64,000 bases of DNA from 2-02-FULL-47-50 sp964479045 (GCA_964479045.1 CAYZJI010000009.1:26736-90735); one strand, 5' to 3'; counted from the stretch's first letter, positions 36,460 to 45,361 are shown. A program made the numbers and translations. The notes: generated from the sequence alone by a model not told the origin.

Positions 36460-36497
36460 AGGACTAGGTGCGGGTAGTCAGCCGCATGCCCGTGGAA

Positions 36498-37727
36498 TCA
36501 CTGCAGCATTTTCTGTAATACACCAAAATTACGGACCCAGGGTTTGTTGGCTTGCAGACTTTGTGGCAATTGTTTGACAGCAGATTCAGCCTCGGCATGG
36601 GTAGTATAGACTCCATACAAAGCAGTATAGCGGGTGGTGCCATTGACCACGACCTTGATATACGCCGCACCGGCTTCAAGCCGGTTGGACTTGATGAACT
36701 TGAGTGCATCCGCTTCACTGAGCAGACTGCTCAATTGCAAGGTATAAGTTTCCGGGTTTTGTTGCTTGACCCAGTCCTCCCGTTTGATGCCTTCGGGATC
36801 TGATGCTGCACTGGCTGAAACTACAGGTGTTTCCGGAACTGAAGGCGCAGGTTCAGAAGGCGCCAGTGTTGCTGTTATTGGCGCAGAGGTAACTTCAGGA
36901 ACACTTGCTGCGAGTGTTTCGGGTTCCGGGTGTTCTACAGGAGCTTCAGTGGTCGAAGACAGCTCTTCCAGTTTCTTTTTGGCTTCAGCCAGCCCTTGTC
37001 CTGCCGCTTTAGTGAACCATTCCCGGGCTTGTGCTGGATTTTTTTCCACACCATAGCCGTTTTCGTAGAAAACCCCCAGATTAAACTGGGCCTGTGGCAC
37101 ATTCTGCGCGGCGGATGCCTCAAACCAGCGCAGGGCTTCGGGATAATTTTTTTCCATCCCCTGGCCAAACGCATGCATCACCGCCAGACTGTATTGTGCA
37201 TTGGCATGTCCCTGATCGGCAGCTTTCAGGAATAACTCTGCGGCTTTGGCATAATCCTGCGCCAGTCCCATACCACGGTAATAAAGCAGACCAAGATTGA
37301 ACTGGGAATCCGCCAGACCGGCGTTTGCCGATTGTTCCCACCAACGTGCGGCTTCGAGGTAATTCTGTTTTACCCCGGTACCCTGGAAATATTTAACACC
37401 CACGTCATGCTGTACCACCGGGATGCCCTGTTCAGCGGCCTTGATATACCACTTCATGGCTTCTGCCGGATTTTTTTCTATACCCTGACCATAGTCATAC
37501 ATGATGCCGAGCGTGACCTGCGCCTGGGAATTCCCCTGCTCTGCGAGGGGACGGATGATGGCGAGGGCGGTTTTATAATCCTTGGCCTGATACGCTGCCT
37601 TGCCATCCTCAAATGTGACAGCAAGGGACAGTGCGGGCATAAGCACGCACAGACAGCCAGAGATGATGAGTGTGCGGAACAATCGGAAACGACAGCTTGA
37701 GCTGAATGACGTCGGATTATCAGACAT
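36498..37727 (-). CDS. Sel1-repeat protein with C-terminal SPOR domain
   Basis: 409 residues from the ATG at 37727; the longer frame to 37838 runs into the upstream gene and is unlikely. It has an N-terminal signal/anchor (FRTLIISGCLCVLMPALSLA), five Sel1-like repeats (about 45-250, 'A...LG..Y..G.GV..N...A..W..KAA.QG') and an Ala/Pro/Val-rich linker. The final ~80 residues (YTLQLSSLLSEADALKFI ... YGVYTTHAEAESAV) are a SPOR domain, which binds denuded septal peptidoglycan. It probably acts in the periplasm in division or envelope upkeep. Confidence 0.85.
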   Translation of the reverse strand: MSDNPTSFSSSCRFRLFRTLIISGCLCVLMPALSLAVTFEDGKAAYQAKDYKTALAIIRPLAEQGNSQAQVTLGIMYDYGQGIEKNPAEAMKWYIKAAEQGIPVVQHDVGVKYFQGTGVKQNYLEAARWWEQSANAGLADSQFNLGLLYYRGMGLAQDYAKAAELFLKAADQGHANAQYSLAVMHAFGQGMEKNYPEALRWFEASAAQNVPQAQFNLGVFYENGYGVEKNPAQAREWFTKAAGQGLAEAKKKLEELSSTTEAPVEHPEPETLAASVPEVTSAPITATLAPSEPAPSVPETPVVSASAASDPEGIKREDWVKQQNPETYTLQLSSLLSEADALKFIKSNRLEAGAAYIKVVVNGTTRYTALYGVYTTHAEAESAVKQLPQSLQANKPWVRNFGVLQKMLQ

Positions 37728-37740
37728 AAATATTGAAGTA

Positions 37741-38598
37741 TTATGCCATGGTTTTAGCGAGGGCAAAGATTTCCTCCGCGTCGAAGACCTGATCATTACT
37801 TTCAAATAATTTATTGATGCAGGCGCGGTGCAGGGCAAGTTTCAGTGTGCCGAAACCAATGGCACCCCACATGATCTTGCCATTGCGGTCCTTGCCGCGG
37901 TCCATCATGTCCGTGCCTTCAATTCCGAGTGGTGGCGTGGCGTTCGCATCGGCCATGAGTTCAATCGTGGGACTATTTTCCCAGTGGTGCTTGTTCAACA
38001 GCAATGCGCCGGCTGCTCCGGCGGCGAACACCACCTGTGCTCCTTCGATGGCCTTGCCGCGGGCATCATTATCTGCTGCTGCGACCGGAGTAATATCAAC
38101 ATTAAACCGTTCCTTGATGTCCTTGCAGGCCTGTTCAGCCCGCGCCAGTTGCCGTGAGGTGATGCTGACCTGTGCGCCTTCTTTCGCCAGCATGACGGCT
38201 GCACGCCGTCCAACCGGGCCGGTACCGGCCAGTATCACGGCTTTTTTACCGGAGACCTGACCACTACTCATGAGCTTGGCCACGCCTGCGGCGGCTGTGG
38301 TGTTGCTGCCGTTGCTGTCCAGCATGACGGAAACCCGGAAATCGGCGAAAAAGACCTTGCGCACCGCCTTGAACAGGTTTTCTCCGGCGGTCATGTCACT
38401 GCCCCCTACAAACAGGGCGGTATATTTTTTTTCCTTGGGGGCGCGGGTGAATATGGCACCTTCAACCAGTGCACGGACGTTTTGCGGAGTGCAGTTCCCA
38501 TGACCAATGACATGGTCGGCCCCGCCATCATACGCAACGACCGTGTCGAACACGGCCGGATGAGCATCGGTGTCGAGCTGGAACAGTAATTTTTTCAT
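37741..38598 (-). CDS. mtdA: Methylene-tetrahydrofolate/-tetrahydromethanopterin dehydrogenase (MtdA/MtdB family)
   Basis: 285 residues from the ATG at 38598 (MKKLLFQLDTD), with GGGGAAAGC as RBS; a frame to 38673 adds 25 polar residues and is rejected. Family features: 'YDGGADHVIGHGN', 'SNGSNTTAAAGVA', Rossmann 'GTGPVGRRAA' and C-terminal 'LHRACINKLFES..VFDAEEI'. It oxidises the methylene-pterin with NAD(P). The divergent FchA-type cyclohydrolase favours the MtdA (H4F-capable) role, but MtdB cannot be excluded by eye. This suggests C1 metabolism. Confidence 0.85.
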   Translation of the reverse strand: MKKLLFQLDTDAHPAVFDTVVAYDGGADHVIGHGNCTPQNVRALVEGAIFTRAPKEKKYTALFVGGSDMTAGENLFKAVRKVFFADFRVSVMLDSNGSNTTAAAGVAKLMSSGQVSGKKAVILAGTGPVGRRAAVMLAKEGAQVSITSRQLARAEQACKDIKERFNVDITPVAAADNDARGKAIEGAQVVFAAGAAGALLLNKHHWENSPTIELMADANATPPLGIEGTDMMDRGKDRNGKIMWGAIGFGTLKLALHRACINKLFESNDQVFDAEEIFALAKTMA

Positions 38599-38740
38599 GT
38601 TGCTTTCCCCGGGATTCTTGTTGTTATCAGGAGTTGGGTTCTGGTCATTTTGCGAATGGCGGGTATTATCCACTCAAGCCGTTTTGCAGTTCAATCCATA
38701 ATTCACATCCGGGCGATGAAGGGGTTTGTGCAAGTGTCGT

Positions 38741-38769
38741 TTGGGAGACACATGGTTCTCGCCTATAAT
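38741..38769 (+). promoter_or_regulatory. Sigma-70 promoter of fchA
   Basis: TTGGGA (38741-38746), a 17-bp spacer and a perfect TATAAT (38764-38769), about 43 bp before the fchA start, in the intergenic region shared with mtdA. Confidence 0.72.
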
Positions 38770-38811
38770 CCGCCCAAGCTTTGAAGTGCTTTGGAAACTG
38801 AGGAAAACAGA

Positions 38812-39435
38812 ATGATAAAAGACCAACCCATACAAAAATTTCTCGATGAACTGGCCAGCAAGGCTTCCACCCCCGGCGGAGGCAGTGCGGCTGCAATCAT
38901 GGGCGCCATGGGGGCGGCGTTGATCAGCATGGTGGCCAATTTTACGGCAGGCAAGAAAGGTTATGAGGATGTAGATGCTGAGGCCAGATCCATACTGGAT
39001 AATTCCGAAGATATGCGTCACCGCATGACGGACATGATCAAGGCGGATGTCGACGTATTTAACCGCGTCATGGGGGCCTATGGCTTGCCCAAGGATACCG
39101 ATGATCAGAAAGCCGCCCGTACCATGGAAATCCAGGCGGCCCTGAAAGAGGCGACCGATGTTCCGCTGGCCTGTGCAAAGCTCGCCGCCGAGGTGATAAA
39201 ACTCAGTAAACCGATTGCCGAGAAGGGTAACAAGAATGTCATCAGTGACGCCGGTGTGGCGGTACTGGCCGGTCAGGCGGCACTGCGTAGTGCCGCACTG
39301 AATGTCTACATCAATATTGGCGGTATCAAGGACGAGGCATTTGTTGCAGACCGCAAGAAACAACTGGAGGATACGCTGAAGGGCATGGATGCATTGACGG
39401 AGGAGGTTTATCAGATCGTCAAAGCCAAATTATGA
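38812..39435 (+). CDS. fchA: Methenyltetrahydrofolate cyclohydrolase (FchA / cyclodeaminase family)
   Basis: 207 residues from ATG 38812 (MIKDQPIQKFLDELASKAST), with TGAGGAA as RBS. The signature 'STPGGGSAAAIMGAMGAALISMVANFT' lies at about 19-46, with 'DVFNRVMGAYGLPK' and 'NKNVISDAGVAVLAGQAALRSAALNVYIN'. The family is formiminotransferase-cyclodeaminase; stand-alone proteins of this length next to mtdA are methenyl-H4F cyclohydrolases in methylotrophs. It would hydrolyse methenyl-H4F made by MtdA to formyl-H4F. Divergent from mtdA. Confidence 0.85.
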   Translation: MIKDQPIQKFLDELASKASTPGGGSAAAIMGAMGAALISMVANFTAGKKGYEDVDAEARSILDNSEDMRHRMTDMIKADVDVFNRVMGAYGLPKDTDDQKAARTMEIQAALKEATDVPLACAKLAAEVIKLSKPIAEKGNKNVISDAGVAVLAGQAALRSAALNVYINIGGIKDEAFVADRKKQLEDTLKGMDALTEEVYQIVKAKL

Positions 39436-39473
39436 TTTCGGGGATCAGGGTTCAAATGATGGTCCCTGATCCT

Positions 39474-40322
39474 TCATTTAAACCGCATTGAAAAATCGAT
39501 TGCCCGCATATGCTTGGTGAGTGCGCCGATGGATATGTAATCGACGCCGGTTTCAGCGACTGCACGGATGTTGGTCTTGCTGATATTTCCGGATGCCTCC
39601 AGTTTTATCCGGCCACGGTTTAGAGCCACGGCCTGTCGCAATCCTTCCAGATCAAAGTTGTCCAGCAGAGCACTGTCAGCGCCGGCCGCGAGCGCCTCCT
39701 GCAGTTCATCCAGATTCTCCACTTCAGTTTCAACCGGAACATTCTGTTTTTTTGCCGCTTGAACTGCAGCGGTGATACTGCCGGCGGCGAGAATGTGGTT
39801 TTCCTTGATGAGGATGGCATCGTAAAGTCCCATGCGATGGTTTTTTCCGCCACCACACAGTACGGCATATTTCTGGGCACTGCGCAGACCGGGCAGCGTT
39901 TTACGGGTGTCGAGCAACTGTGTTTTGCAGCCCTGCAACAGGTCAACATATTCCCGGGTGAGGGTGGCGGTACCGGAGAGGGATTGCAGGAAATTCAGAG
40001 CGGTGCGTTCTCCGGTGAGTAAGGCAGGTGCGGGACCGTTTAGTGTGCATACCGTCTGGTCAGTCTGGATACGATCGCCATCGCGGAACAACCATTCAGG
40101 TTTAATGGCTTTATCCAGTTGTCTGAAGACTTCAGCAAACCAGGCCGTGCCGCACAACACGGCGGGTTCTCGGGCAATCACCGTGGCACGGGAACGGGCG
40201 GTTTCCGGCACCAGCATGGCGGTACGATCACCATTGCCCACGTCTTCAGCCAGAGCACGGGCCACCGTTGCAGTAATATCATCGGGTAACGGGTTCATCG
40301 GGGATGAATGTCCATGTATCAT
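39474..40322 (-). CDS. nadC: Nicotinate-nucleotide pyrophosphorylase (carboxylating)
   Basis: 282 residues (Met9 is an alternative start). Typical motifs: 'ALAEDVGNGDRTA', 'GERTALNFLQSLSGTAT', 'LLDTRKTLPGLR..QKYAVLCGGGKNHRMGLYDAILIKENH' in consecutive parts and 'LEASGNI'. It converts quinolinate and PRPP to NaMN in NAD synthesis. Divergent from ampD with only ~40 bp between, a common gammaproteobacterial pairing. Confidence 0.95.
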   Translation of the reverse strand: MIHGHSSPMNPLPDDITATVARALAEDVGNGDRTAMLVPETARSRATVIAREPAVLCGTAWFAEVFRQLDKAIKPEWLFRDGDRIQTDQTVCTLNGPAPALLTGERTALNFLQSLSGTATLTREYVDLLQGCKTQLLDTRKTLPGLRSAQKYAVLCGGGKNHRMGLYDAILIKENHILAAGSITAAVQAAKKQNVPVETEVENLDELQEALAAGADSALLDNFDLEGLRQAVALNRGRIKLEASGNISKTNIRAVAETGVDYISIGALTKHMRAIDFSMRFK

Positions 40323-40362
40323 TTCGCAGGTATCACAAGCCTATCACGTTATTTAAGCGCAC

Positions 40363-40947
40363 TTGAATACGCAAAGGATATTGAAGGTCAATCACAACAC
40401 CGGCTGGTTGCAGGAGGTCGAGCGTATTGGGTCGCCCAATCATGATGAACGCCCTCCGGGCACGGAGATCTCGCTGCTGGTGATCCACGGCATCAGTTTG
40501 CCGCCGGGCAAATTCGGGGGCCCATACATCACACAATTGTTTACCAACCGGCTCGATCCCGCCGCACATCCTTACTTTGCAGGCATCGCCGGTAATCCGG
40601 TGTCCGCCCATGTTGTGATCGATCGTGCCGGCAAAATCACACAGTATGTTTCGTTTCTGCAACGGGCGTGGCACGCTGGTGCATCTGAATTCATGGGCAG
40701 ACCAAAATGCAATGATTATTCCATCGGTGTGGAACTGGAGGGTTGTGATGAACAACCGTATACTGATATCCAATATGAGCAACTCGCCGCGCTTACACTG
40801 TCTCTGATGCAAGCCTGGCCTGCTATCACCCGTGAACGGCTTGTCGGTCACTGTCATATCGCGCCCGGCCGCAAAACCGATCCCGGTCCGTTGTTTGACT
40901 GGCCACGCTATTACCACCGGATTGAAGTGAGGTTAGATACCCCATGA
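40363..40947 (+). CDS. ampD: 1,6-anhydro-N-acetylmuramyl-L-alanine amidase AmpD
   Basis: 194 residues from a TTG; another TTG at 40381 matches the family N-terminus slightly better. Zinc ligands H42, H163 and D173 keep the AmpD spacing (HCHIAPGRKTDPG). It also has 'HGISLPPGKFGGPYI' and 'RAWHAGASEFMGR..CNDYSIGVELEG'. It cleaves recycled anhydro-muropeptides in the cytoplasm. It overlaps ampE by 4 bp. Confidence 0.94.
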   Translation: MNTQRILKVNHNTGWLQEVERIGSPNHDERPPGTEISLLVIHGISLPPGKFGGPYITQLFTNRLDPAAHPYFAGIAGNPVSAHVVIDRAGKITQYVSFLQRAWHAGASEFMGRPKCNDYSIGVELEGCDEQPYTDIQYEQLAALTLSLMQAWPAITRERLVGHCHIAPGRKTDPGPLFDWPRYYHRIEVRLDTP

Positions 40948-41810
40948 CCCTGATCATTGTTCTTATCGGAATGGCCTTTGAACATTTCGCCGGCGTGTCC
41001 GATGACTTGAGACGTTTTAACTGGTTTCAGGATTATGCCCAGTGGCTGGAAAACCGGTTGTCGGGCAGCTCAATATGGAACGGGGTCATGGGCGTAATCA
41101 TGACCTTGTTCGCCCCATTGCTGATCACCGGATTAATCACCTGGTTGCTGGCCACATTTTTTGTGCCACTGGCGTTGTTGTTTGCCCTGGTGGTACTGAT
41201 TTACTGCCTCGGCCCGCGCTATCTGAATCCGCAGCTCAACGAACTGATTGAAGCGCTGGAAGAAGGTGATGCCCGCCGCATACAGGAACAGATGTCAGCC
41301 TTTTCACCGGATACCACGGCACTGCAGAATGATCAGTCTCTCCTTGAGAATATCCTGCTGGAGGCCAATCGCCGGCTGTTTGGCGTGCTGTTCTGGTTTA
41401 TTGTTCTGGGCCCGCTGGGTGCTGTGTTGTATCGCCTGTCCTGCATACTGCAGCAACAACAAAGCGGTATCCATGGTGGTTACGCGGATTCCGTCCGTGA
41501 TTTGTACAATATCCTGAACTGGCTGCCGGCACGGTTGTTCGCCATCGGTAATGCCGTGACGGGTAACATGGTGGATGCGATGGAAGCATGGCGCGAAGTC
41601 GAGCAGCGTTCCCTCACTGCGAATGATGATGTGATCAAGGCATCAGGACTTGGGTCACTCAGCTATGAAGCGCCGGAATACACCGATGACGATACGCTGC
41701 TCGAAGACAAAATTTACTGGCTGCGGGCCGTGCAGGGGCTGTTGAACCGTACCTTGCTGGCATGGCTGTCCATTCTGGGATTAATGACCTTGTCGGGGTG
41801 GATGGGTTAA
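40944..41810 (+). CDS. ampE: AmpE-like regulatory membrane protein
   Basis: 288 residues with about four TM segments (near 45-85, 135-155 and the C-terminal 268-285), preceded by 'HFAGVSDDLRRFNWFQDYAQWLE', a pattern typical of AmpE (CobD/CbiB-related). It is coupled to ampD by an ATGA overlap. It probably belongs to the beta-lactamase/peptidoglycan-recycling signalling pair; the mechanism is not established. Confidence 0.85.
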   Translation: MTLIIVLIGMAFEHFAGVSDDLRRFNWFQDYAQWLENRLSGSSIWNGVMGVIMTLFAPLLITGLITWLLATFFVPLALLFALVVLIYCLGPRYLNPQLNELIEALEEGDARRIQEQMSAFSPDTTALQNDQSLLENILLEANRRLFGVLFWFIVLGPLGAVLYRLSCILQQQQSGIHGGYADSVRDLYNILNWLPARLFAIGNAVTGNMVDAMEAWREVEQRSLTANDDVIKASGLGSLSYEAPEYTDDDTLLEDKIYWLRAVQGLLNRTLLAWLSILGLMTLSGWMG

Positions 41811-41882
41811 AAGACAGTGATGAGTAACGAGGGATGAGTAATGAGAAAAAACCCGTCACTCGTCACTCATTACTCGTTCCTC
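41811..41882. repeat. GATGAGTAA-type inverted simple repeat
   Basis: Left arm GATGAGTAACGAGGGATGAG and right arm CTCATTACTCGTTCCTCAT are largely complementary around an A-rich centre. The right side encodes the last ~9 residues and stop of LpxH, showing that the repeat was inserted or expanded at the gene end. It could also act as a weak terminator between ampE and lpxH. Confidence 0.5.
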
Positions 41883-42614
41883 ATTCTTGAGGTAGTCCTC
41901 CACCCGCATCATCCTGAATCCATTTTTATCAACGACCAGCACTGAGTCGCCTTCATACCAGTCACTCAGCACATAACGCCGGGCTGGCTGACCATCCAGC
42001 GTAAACTCATGCAGCCCCTCACGGTGGGTGTGACCGTGGATCAAATCACTGACATGATTGCGTCGCATGACGTTTTCCACTTCCGGTTGATGCACATCCA
42101 TGATGTATCCGGATTTACGGGCAGTACTGTTTTTTGTGAGTCTCCGTACGCCATGCCAGATCGCATGGCGCAGGGCATAAGGCAGGCATTTGAATACTGC
42201 AATCGACACCGGGTTATTCACCACCCGGCGGAAGATCTGATACTGGATGTCTTGCGTGCACAGTGTGTCACCATGCAGCAGCAGTGTTTTGCGGCCATGG
42301 AGATCAACCACAACTGCATCGCCGAGTAACGTCCCGCCGGTCAGTCTGGCAAATTCATCACCCATTAGATAATCGCGGTTACCTCGCATCAGATAGAGTT
42401 TTCCGCCGGCGGCAGTATAGTCTTTCAGGATGTGTATGATCTCCGGGTGGGGCGAAGTACGGTCATCATCACCGGCCCAGGTTTCGAACAAATCACCCAG
42501 AATATAAAGCGCATCTGCCTTGCGGGCCGGGCCTGTCAACAGGCGCTGGAACAAGGCAAGCTTGTCCGGCCTCGCACTGCCGAGATGCAGATCGGAAATA
42601 AACAAGGTGACCAT
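41856..42614 (-). CDS. lpxH: UDP-2,3-diacylglucosamine diphosphatase
   Basis: 252 residues, calcineurin-like metallophosphoesterase: DLHLG (8-12), 'ILGDLFETWAGDD', 'MRGNRDYLMG', 'LLHGD' and 'HGHTHR'. It hydrolyses UDP-diacylglucosamine to lipid X in lipid A synthesis, peripheral at the inner membrane. Last of cysS | ppiB-lpxH, as in E. coli. The C-terminal tail (NEERVMSDE) comes from a simple repeat. Confidence 0.94.
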   Translation of the reverse strand: MVTLFISDLHLGSARPDKLALFQRLLTGPARKADALYILGDLFETWAGDDDRTSPHPEIIHILKDYTAAGGKLYLMRGNRDYLMGDEFARLTGGTLLGDAVVVDLHGRKTLLLHGDTLCTQDIQYQIFRRVVNNPVSIAVFKCLPYALRHAIWHGVRRLTKNSTARKSGYIMDVHQPEVENVMRRNHVSDLIHGHTHREGLHEFTLDGQPARRYVLSDWYEGDSVLVVDKNGFRMMRVEDYLKNEERVMSDE

Positions 42615-42645
42615 GTCAGAACCCGGAGTCAGGTCTGATGGGTGT

Positions 42646-43140
42646 TCAGATCACTTCAGCCTTTTCAATGATGATGGGGTCGACGGGCACATCCTGATGC
42701 ATGCTGCGGGAAGTCGTGTCCGTACCCTCGATTTTCTCGACCACCTCCATGCCTTCGACCACCTTGCCGAACACACAATACCCCCAGCCTTCCTTTGTTT
42801 CCTTGCTGAAATCCAGAAAGGCGTTGTCGTTGGTATTGATGAAAAACTGGGCGCTGGCGGAATGCGGATCCGAAGTACGGGCCATGGCAATCGTGCCGAG
42901 CAGATTACCGAGGCGGTTGTTTGCTTCATTTTTGATCGGGGCACGGGTGGTTTTTTCCTTCATGTTCTTGTCCATGCCGCCGCCCTGTATCATGAAGTCT
43001 TCGATGACCCGGTGAAAGATCGTGCCGTCATAGAAGCCGGATTTGACATAGGTGACAAAGTTTTCCACCGTCAGCGGGGCCTTTTTCGGATCGAGTTCCA
43101 GCGTGATGGCACCATAGGTCGTCGTTAAGCGCACTTTCAT
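42646..43140 (-). CDS. ppiB: Peptidyl-prolyl cis-trans isomerase B (cyclophilin)
   Basis: 164 residues from ATG 43140 (MKVRLTTTYGAITLEL), with GGGGGCTGA upstream; a frame to 43266 adds 42 unrelated residues. Cyclophilin motifs: 'FHRVIEDFMIQGGGMDKN', 'NLLGTIAMARTSDPHSASAQFFIN' and 'WGYCVFGKVVEGMEVV'. It has no signal peptide, so it is cytoplasmic. It shares the lpxH transcript and is divergent from cysS. Confidence 0.95.
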   Translation of the reverse strand: MKVRLTTTYGAITLELDPKKAPLTVENFVTYVKSGFYDGTIFHRVIEDFMIQGGGMDKNMKEKTTRAPIKNEANNRLGNLLGTIAMARTSDPHSASAQFFINTNDNAFLDFSKETKEGWGYCVFGKVVEGMEVVEKIEGTDTTSRSMHQDVPVDPIIIEKAEVI

Positions 43141-43295
43141 AATCAGCCCCCATGTTTGGACATTACCTCGGACAGCATGCAGTTTAACCGATAAACCGGT
43201 ACCGGAATAAATCCGGGCCTTCCGCATGGTAATTCTTTTGTGGAAGGGGCTGGATTTCGCTAACATGCCGCCCGCATATTCATTTTATATACATC

Positions 43296-44678
43296 ATGCT
43301 AACCATATATAACACTCTGAGCGGTACCAAAGAGGAATTGCGGCCCATCGAACCGGGCAAGGTCCGTATGTATGTCTGTGGCATGACCGTCTATGACTAT
43401 TGCCATATGGGCCATGCCCGGGTGATGGTCGTGTTCGATATGGTGGCGCGTTATCTGCGTGCCCGCAGGTTTGAGGTGATTTACGTCCGCAACATTACCG
43501 ATATTGATGACAAGATCATCAAACGGGCGGCGGAGAATAATGAACCCATAGAAGCCTTGACCGAACGTTTTATCAAGGCCATGCATGAAGACTCTGCGGC
43601 ACTGGGCATATTGCCACCGGATCACGAACCACGTGCCACTGGCCACATTGATCAAATTATCAAACTCACTGAAAAACTGCTCGCCAACAAGCTCGCCTAT
43701 GTGGCAGCCAACGGCGATGTATTTTTTGATGTCAGTCAGTTTAAAGGTTACGGCAAACTCTCCGGCAAACAGATTGAAGACCTGCGTGCAGGGGCGCGTG
43801 TGGAAATCCAGGAAGCCAAGGACGATCCGCTGGATTTTGTGTTATGGAAATCCGCCAAACCCGGCGAACCGAGCTGGGATTCACCGTGGGGGCCGGGCCG
43901 GCCGGGCTGGCATATTGAATGCTCGGCCATGTCCACACATTGTCTCGGTGATCATTTTGATATTCATGGTGGTGGTATGGACCTGCAGTTTCCACACCAT
44001 GAAAATGAAATCGCCCAGTCGGAAGGGGCCACCGGTAAAAAGTTTGTGAACATCTGGATGCATAACGGCTTCGTACGCATCAACGATGAAAAAATGTCCA
44101 AGTCGTTGAATAATTTTTTCACCGTGCGCGAAGTGTTGCAACAATTCCGCGCGGAAGAAGTGCGTTTCTTTATTCTTTCGAGTCACTATCGCAGCCCGTT
44201 GAATTATTCCCTGGAAAACCTCAATGAGGCGCGCGCCGCATTGTTGCGGTTGTATACCTCACTGCGGGATGTACCGGATAATGGCGCGTCTGTACTTCAG
44301 GACTATATGGATGAATTCAATACGGTCATGGATGATGATTTTAATACTGCGCGTGCGATTGCTGTTTTGCATGAACTCGCACATGAGATTAATCGTGCTG
44401 ACAAGCACAGTGCTTATGCCCGTTCACTTGCCGCCACATTGAAACATCTGGGCGGAATACTGGGATTGTTACAGGAATCACCAGTCAAATACCTGCAAAG
44501 CCAGGCCGGGCAGACAGATACGACATCCAATGAAGCGATAAATGCGTTGGTGGCCCAGCGCAATCAGGCGCGCAAGGACAGGAATTTCAAGGAAGCCGAT
44601 CGGCTGCGTGATGAGTTACAGCAAATGGGCATCTCGCTGGAAGATACGTCTGCGGGTACAGTATGGCGGCGCTTGTAG
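43296..44678 (+). CDS. cysS: Cysteinyl-tRNA synthetase
   Basis: 460 residues: 'MYVCGMTVYDYCHMGHARV' carries the first Zn Cys and the HIGH-like HMGH. 'WHIECSAMS' and 'IHGGGMDLQFPHHENEIAQSEG' give the other Zn ligands. KMSKSLNNF is intact near 267. The DALR-type C-terminal domain is complete. Followed by a tRNA cluster. Confidence 0.97.
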   Translation: MLTIYNTLSGTKEELRPIEPGKVRMYVCGMTVYDYCHMGHARVMVVFDMVARYLRARRFEVIYVRNITDIDDKIIKRAAENNEPIEALTERFIKAMHEDSAALGILPPDHEPRATGHIDQIIKLTEKLLANKLAYVAANGDVFFDVSQFKGYGKLSGKQIEDLRAGARVEIQEAKDDPLDFVLWKSAKPGEPSWDSPWGPGRPGWHIECSAMSTHCLGDHFDIHGGGMDLQFPHHENEIAQSEGATGKKFVNIWMHNGFVRINDEKMSKSLNNFFTVREVLQQFRAEEVRFFILSSHYRSPLNYSLENLNEARAALLRLYTSLRDVPDNGASVLQDYMDEFNTVMDDDFNTARAIAVLHELAHEINRADKHSAYARSLAATLKHLGGILGLLQESPVKYLQSQAGQTDTTSNEAINALVAQRNQARKDRNFKEADRLRDELQQMGISLEDTSAGTVWRRL

Positions 44679-44782
44679 AGAGTGTTAAAATTGACGCCGA
44701 TCCGGGTGGCGCGTATCATCGCACCCCCTTGAATGTTGCTGTTTTGGAAAGAATTTCCGGTTTGATTCAAGTTTAAGTACGT

Positions 44783-44859
<77 letters not shown>

Positions 44860-44865
44860 TTTTTT

Positions 44866-44965
44866 GGTGATTAGTGATTGGTGAGCGGTGATTGGTAGAT
44901 AGTGGATTGAATTCAAATCTTATAACGTGCTACTAACTCACTATTCACCAATCACCATTCACTGA
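44866..44965. repeat. TGGTGATT-type inverted repeat between tRNA-Pro and tRNA-Arg
   Basis: Left arm GGTGATTAGTGATTGGTGA and right arm TCACCAATCACCATTCAC are complementary in large part across ~25 bp. Similar simple GTGA repeats occur at 41811 and 9945. No gene. Confidence 0.5.
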
Positions 44966-44970
44966 TAGTT

Positions 44971-45047
44971 GCGCCTGTAGCTCAACTGGATAGAGCACTG
45001 GCCTTCTAAGCCAGCGGTTGCAGGTTCAAGTCCTGCCAGGCGCGCCA
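44971..45047 (+). tRNA. tRNA-Arg (anticodon TCT)
   Basis: Acceptor GCGCCTG/CAGGCGC, anticodon stem CTGGC/GCCAG with loop CTTCTAA, T-arm AGGTTCAAGTCCT, encoded CCA. Confidence 0.97.
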
Positions 45048-45094
45048 TAACATGAAAATAAATCATGATCTGTTTTTGTATATGGCAGAAAAAG

Positions 45095-45123
45095 TTTTCA
45101 AATGGTGACTGTAGCTCAGTTGG
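45095..45123 (+). pseudogene. Duplicated leader plus 5' end of tRNA-His (fragment)
   Basis: 29 bp identical to 45247-45275: 9 bp of leader and the first 20 nt of tRNA-His (GGTGACTGTAGCTCAGTTGG), ending in the D-loop. It abuts the structured element and has no remaining tRNA body. Confidence 0.85.
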
Positions 45124-45246
45124 GCGAGCAGGATAAAGGAAAAGACATTTAACATGTCTTTTCCCCTGTGAGCGCAGAGCCAGTGGATGGCGAGGCCGGT
45201 GGTAATCGAAGACTGTGCTGCTGTGCCAGGGATGGCGGGCGTGATT
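45123..45246 (+). ncRNA. Structured repeat element, copy 2 (upstream of tRNA-His)
   Basis: Same plan as the element at 31141: GCG (45124-45126)/CGC (45173-45175), CAGG (45129-45132)/CCTG (45165-45168), and an 11-bp apical stem GGAAAAGACAT (45138-45148)/ATGTCTTTTCC (45154-45164) with loop TTAAC. The CAGG/CCTG and ACAT/ATGT pairs replace CCGG/CCGG and ACAC/GTGT of copy 1, so pairing is kept while sequence changes. Near the 3' end lies TGCCAGGGATGGCG. No coding potential; the family was not recognised. Confidence 0.65.
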
Positions 45247-45255
45247 TTTTCAAAT

Positions 45256-45333
45256 GGTGACTGTAGCTCAGTTGGTTAGAGTCCCGGATTGTGATTCCGG
45301 TTGTCGTGGGTTCGAATCCCATCAGTCACCCCA
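45256..45333 (+). tRNA. tRNA-His (anticodon GTG)
   Basis: GGTGACT acceptor with AGTCACC and a C discriminator (the G-1:C73 pair of His), anticodon loop TTGTGAT, encoded CCA. The D-loop is one base longer than in E. coli. Confidence 0.96.
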
Positions 45334-45361
45334 ATTTGTTATCATCAGTTATTACAATAAT

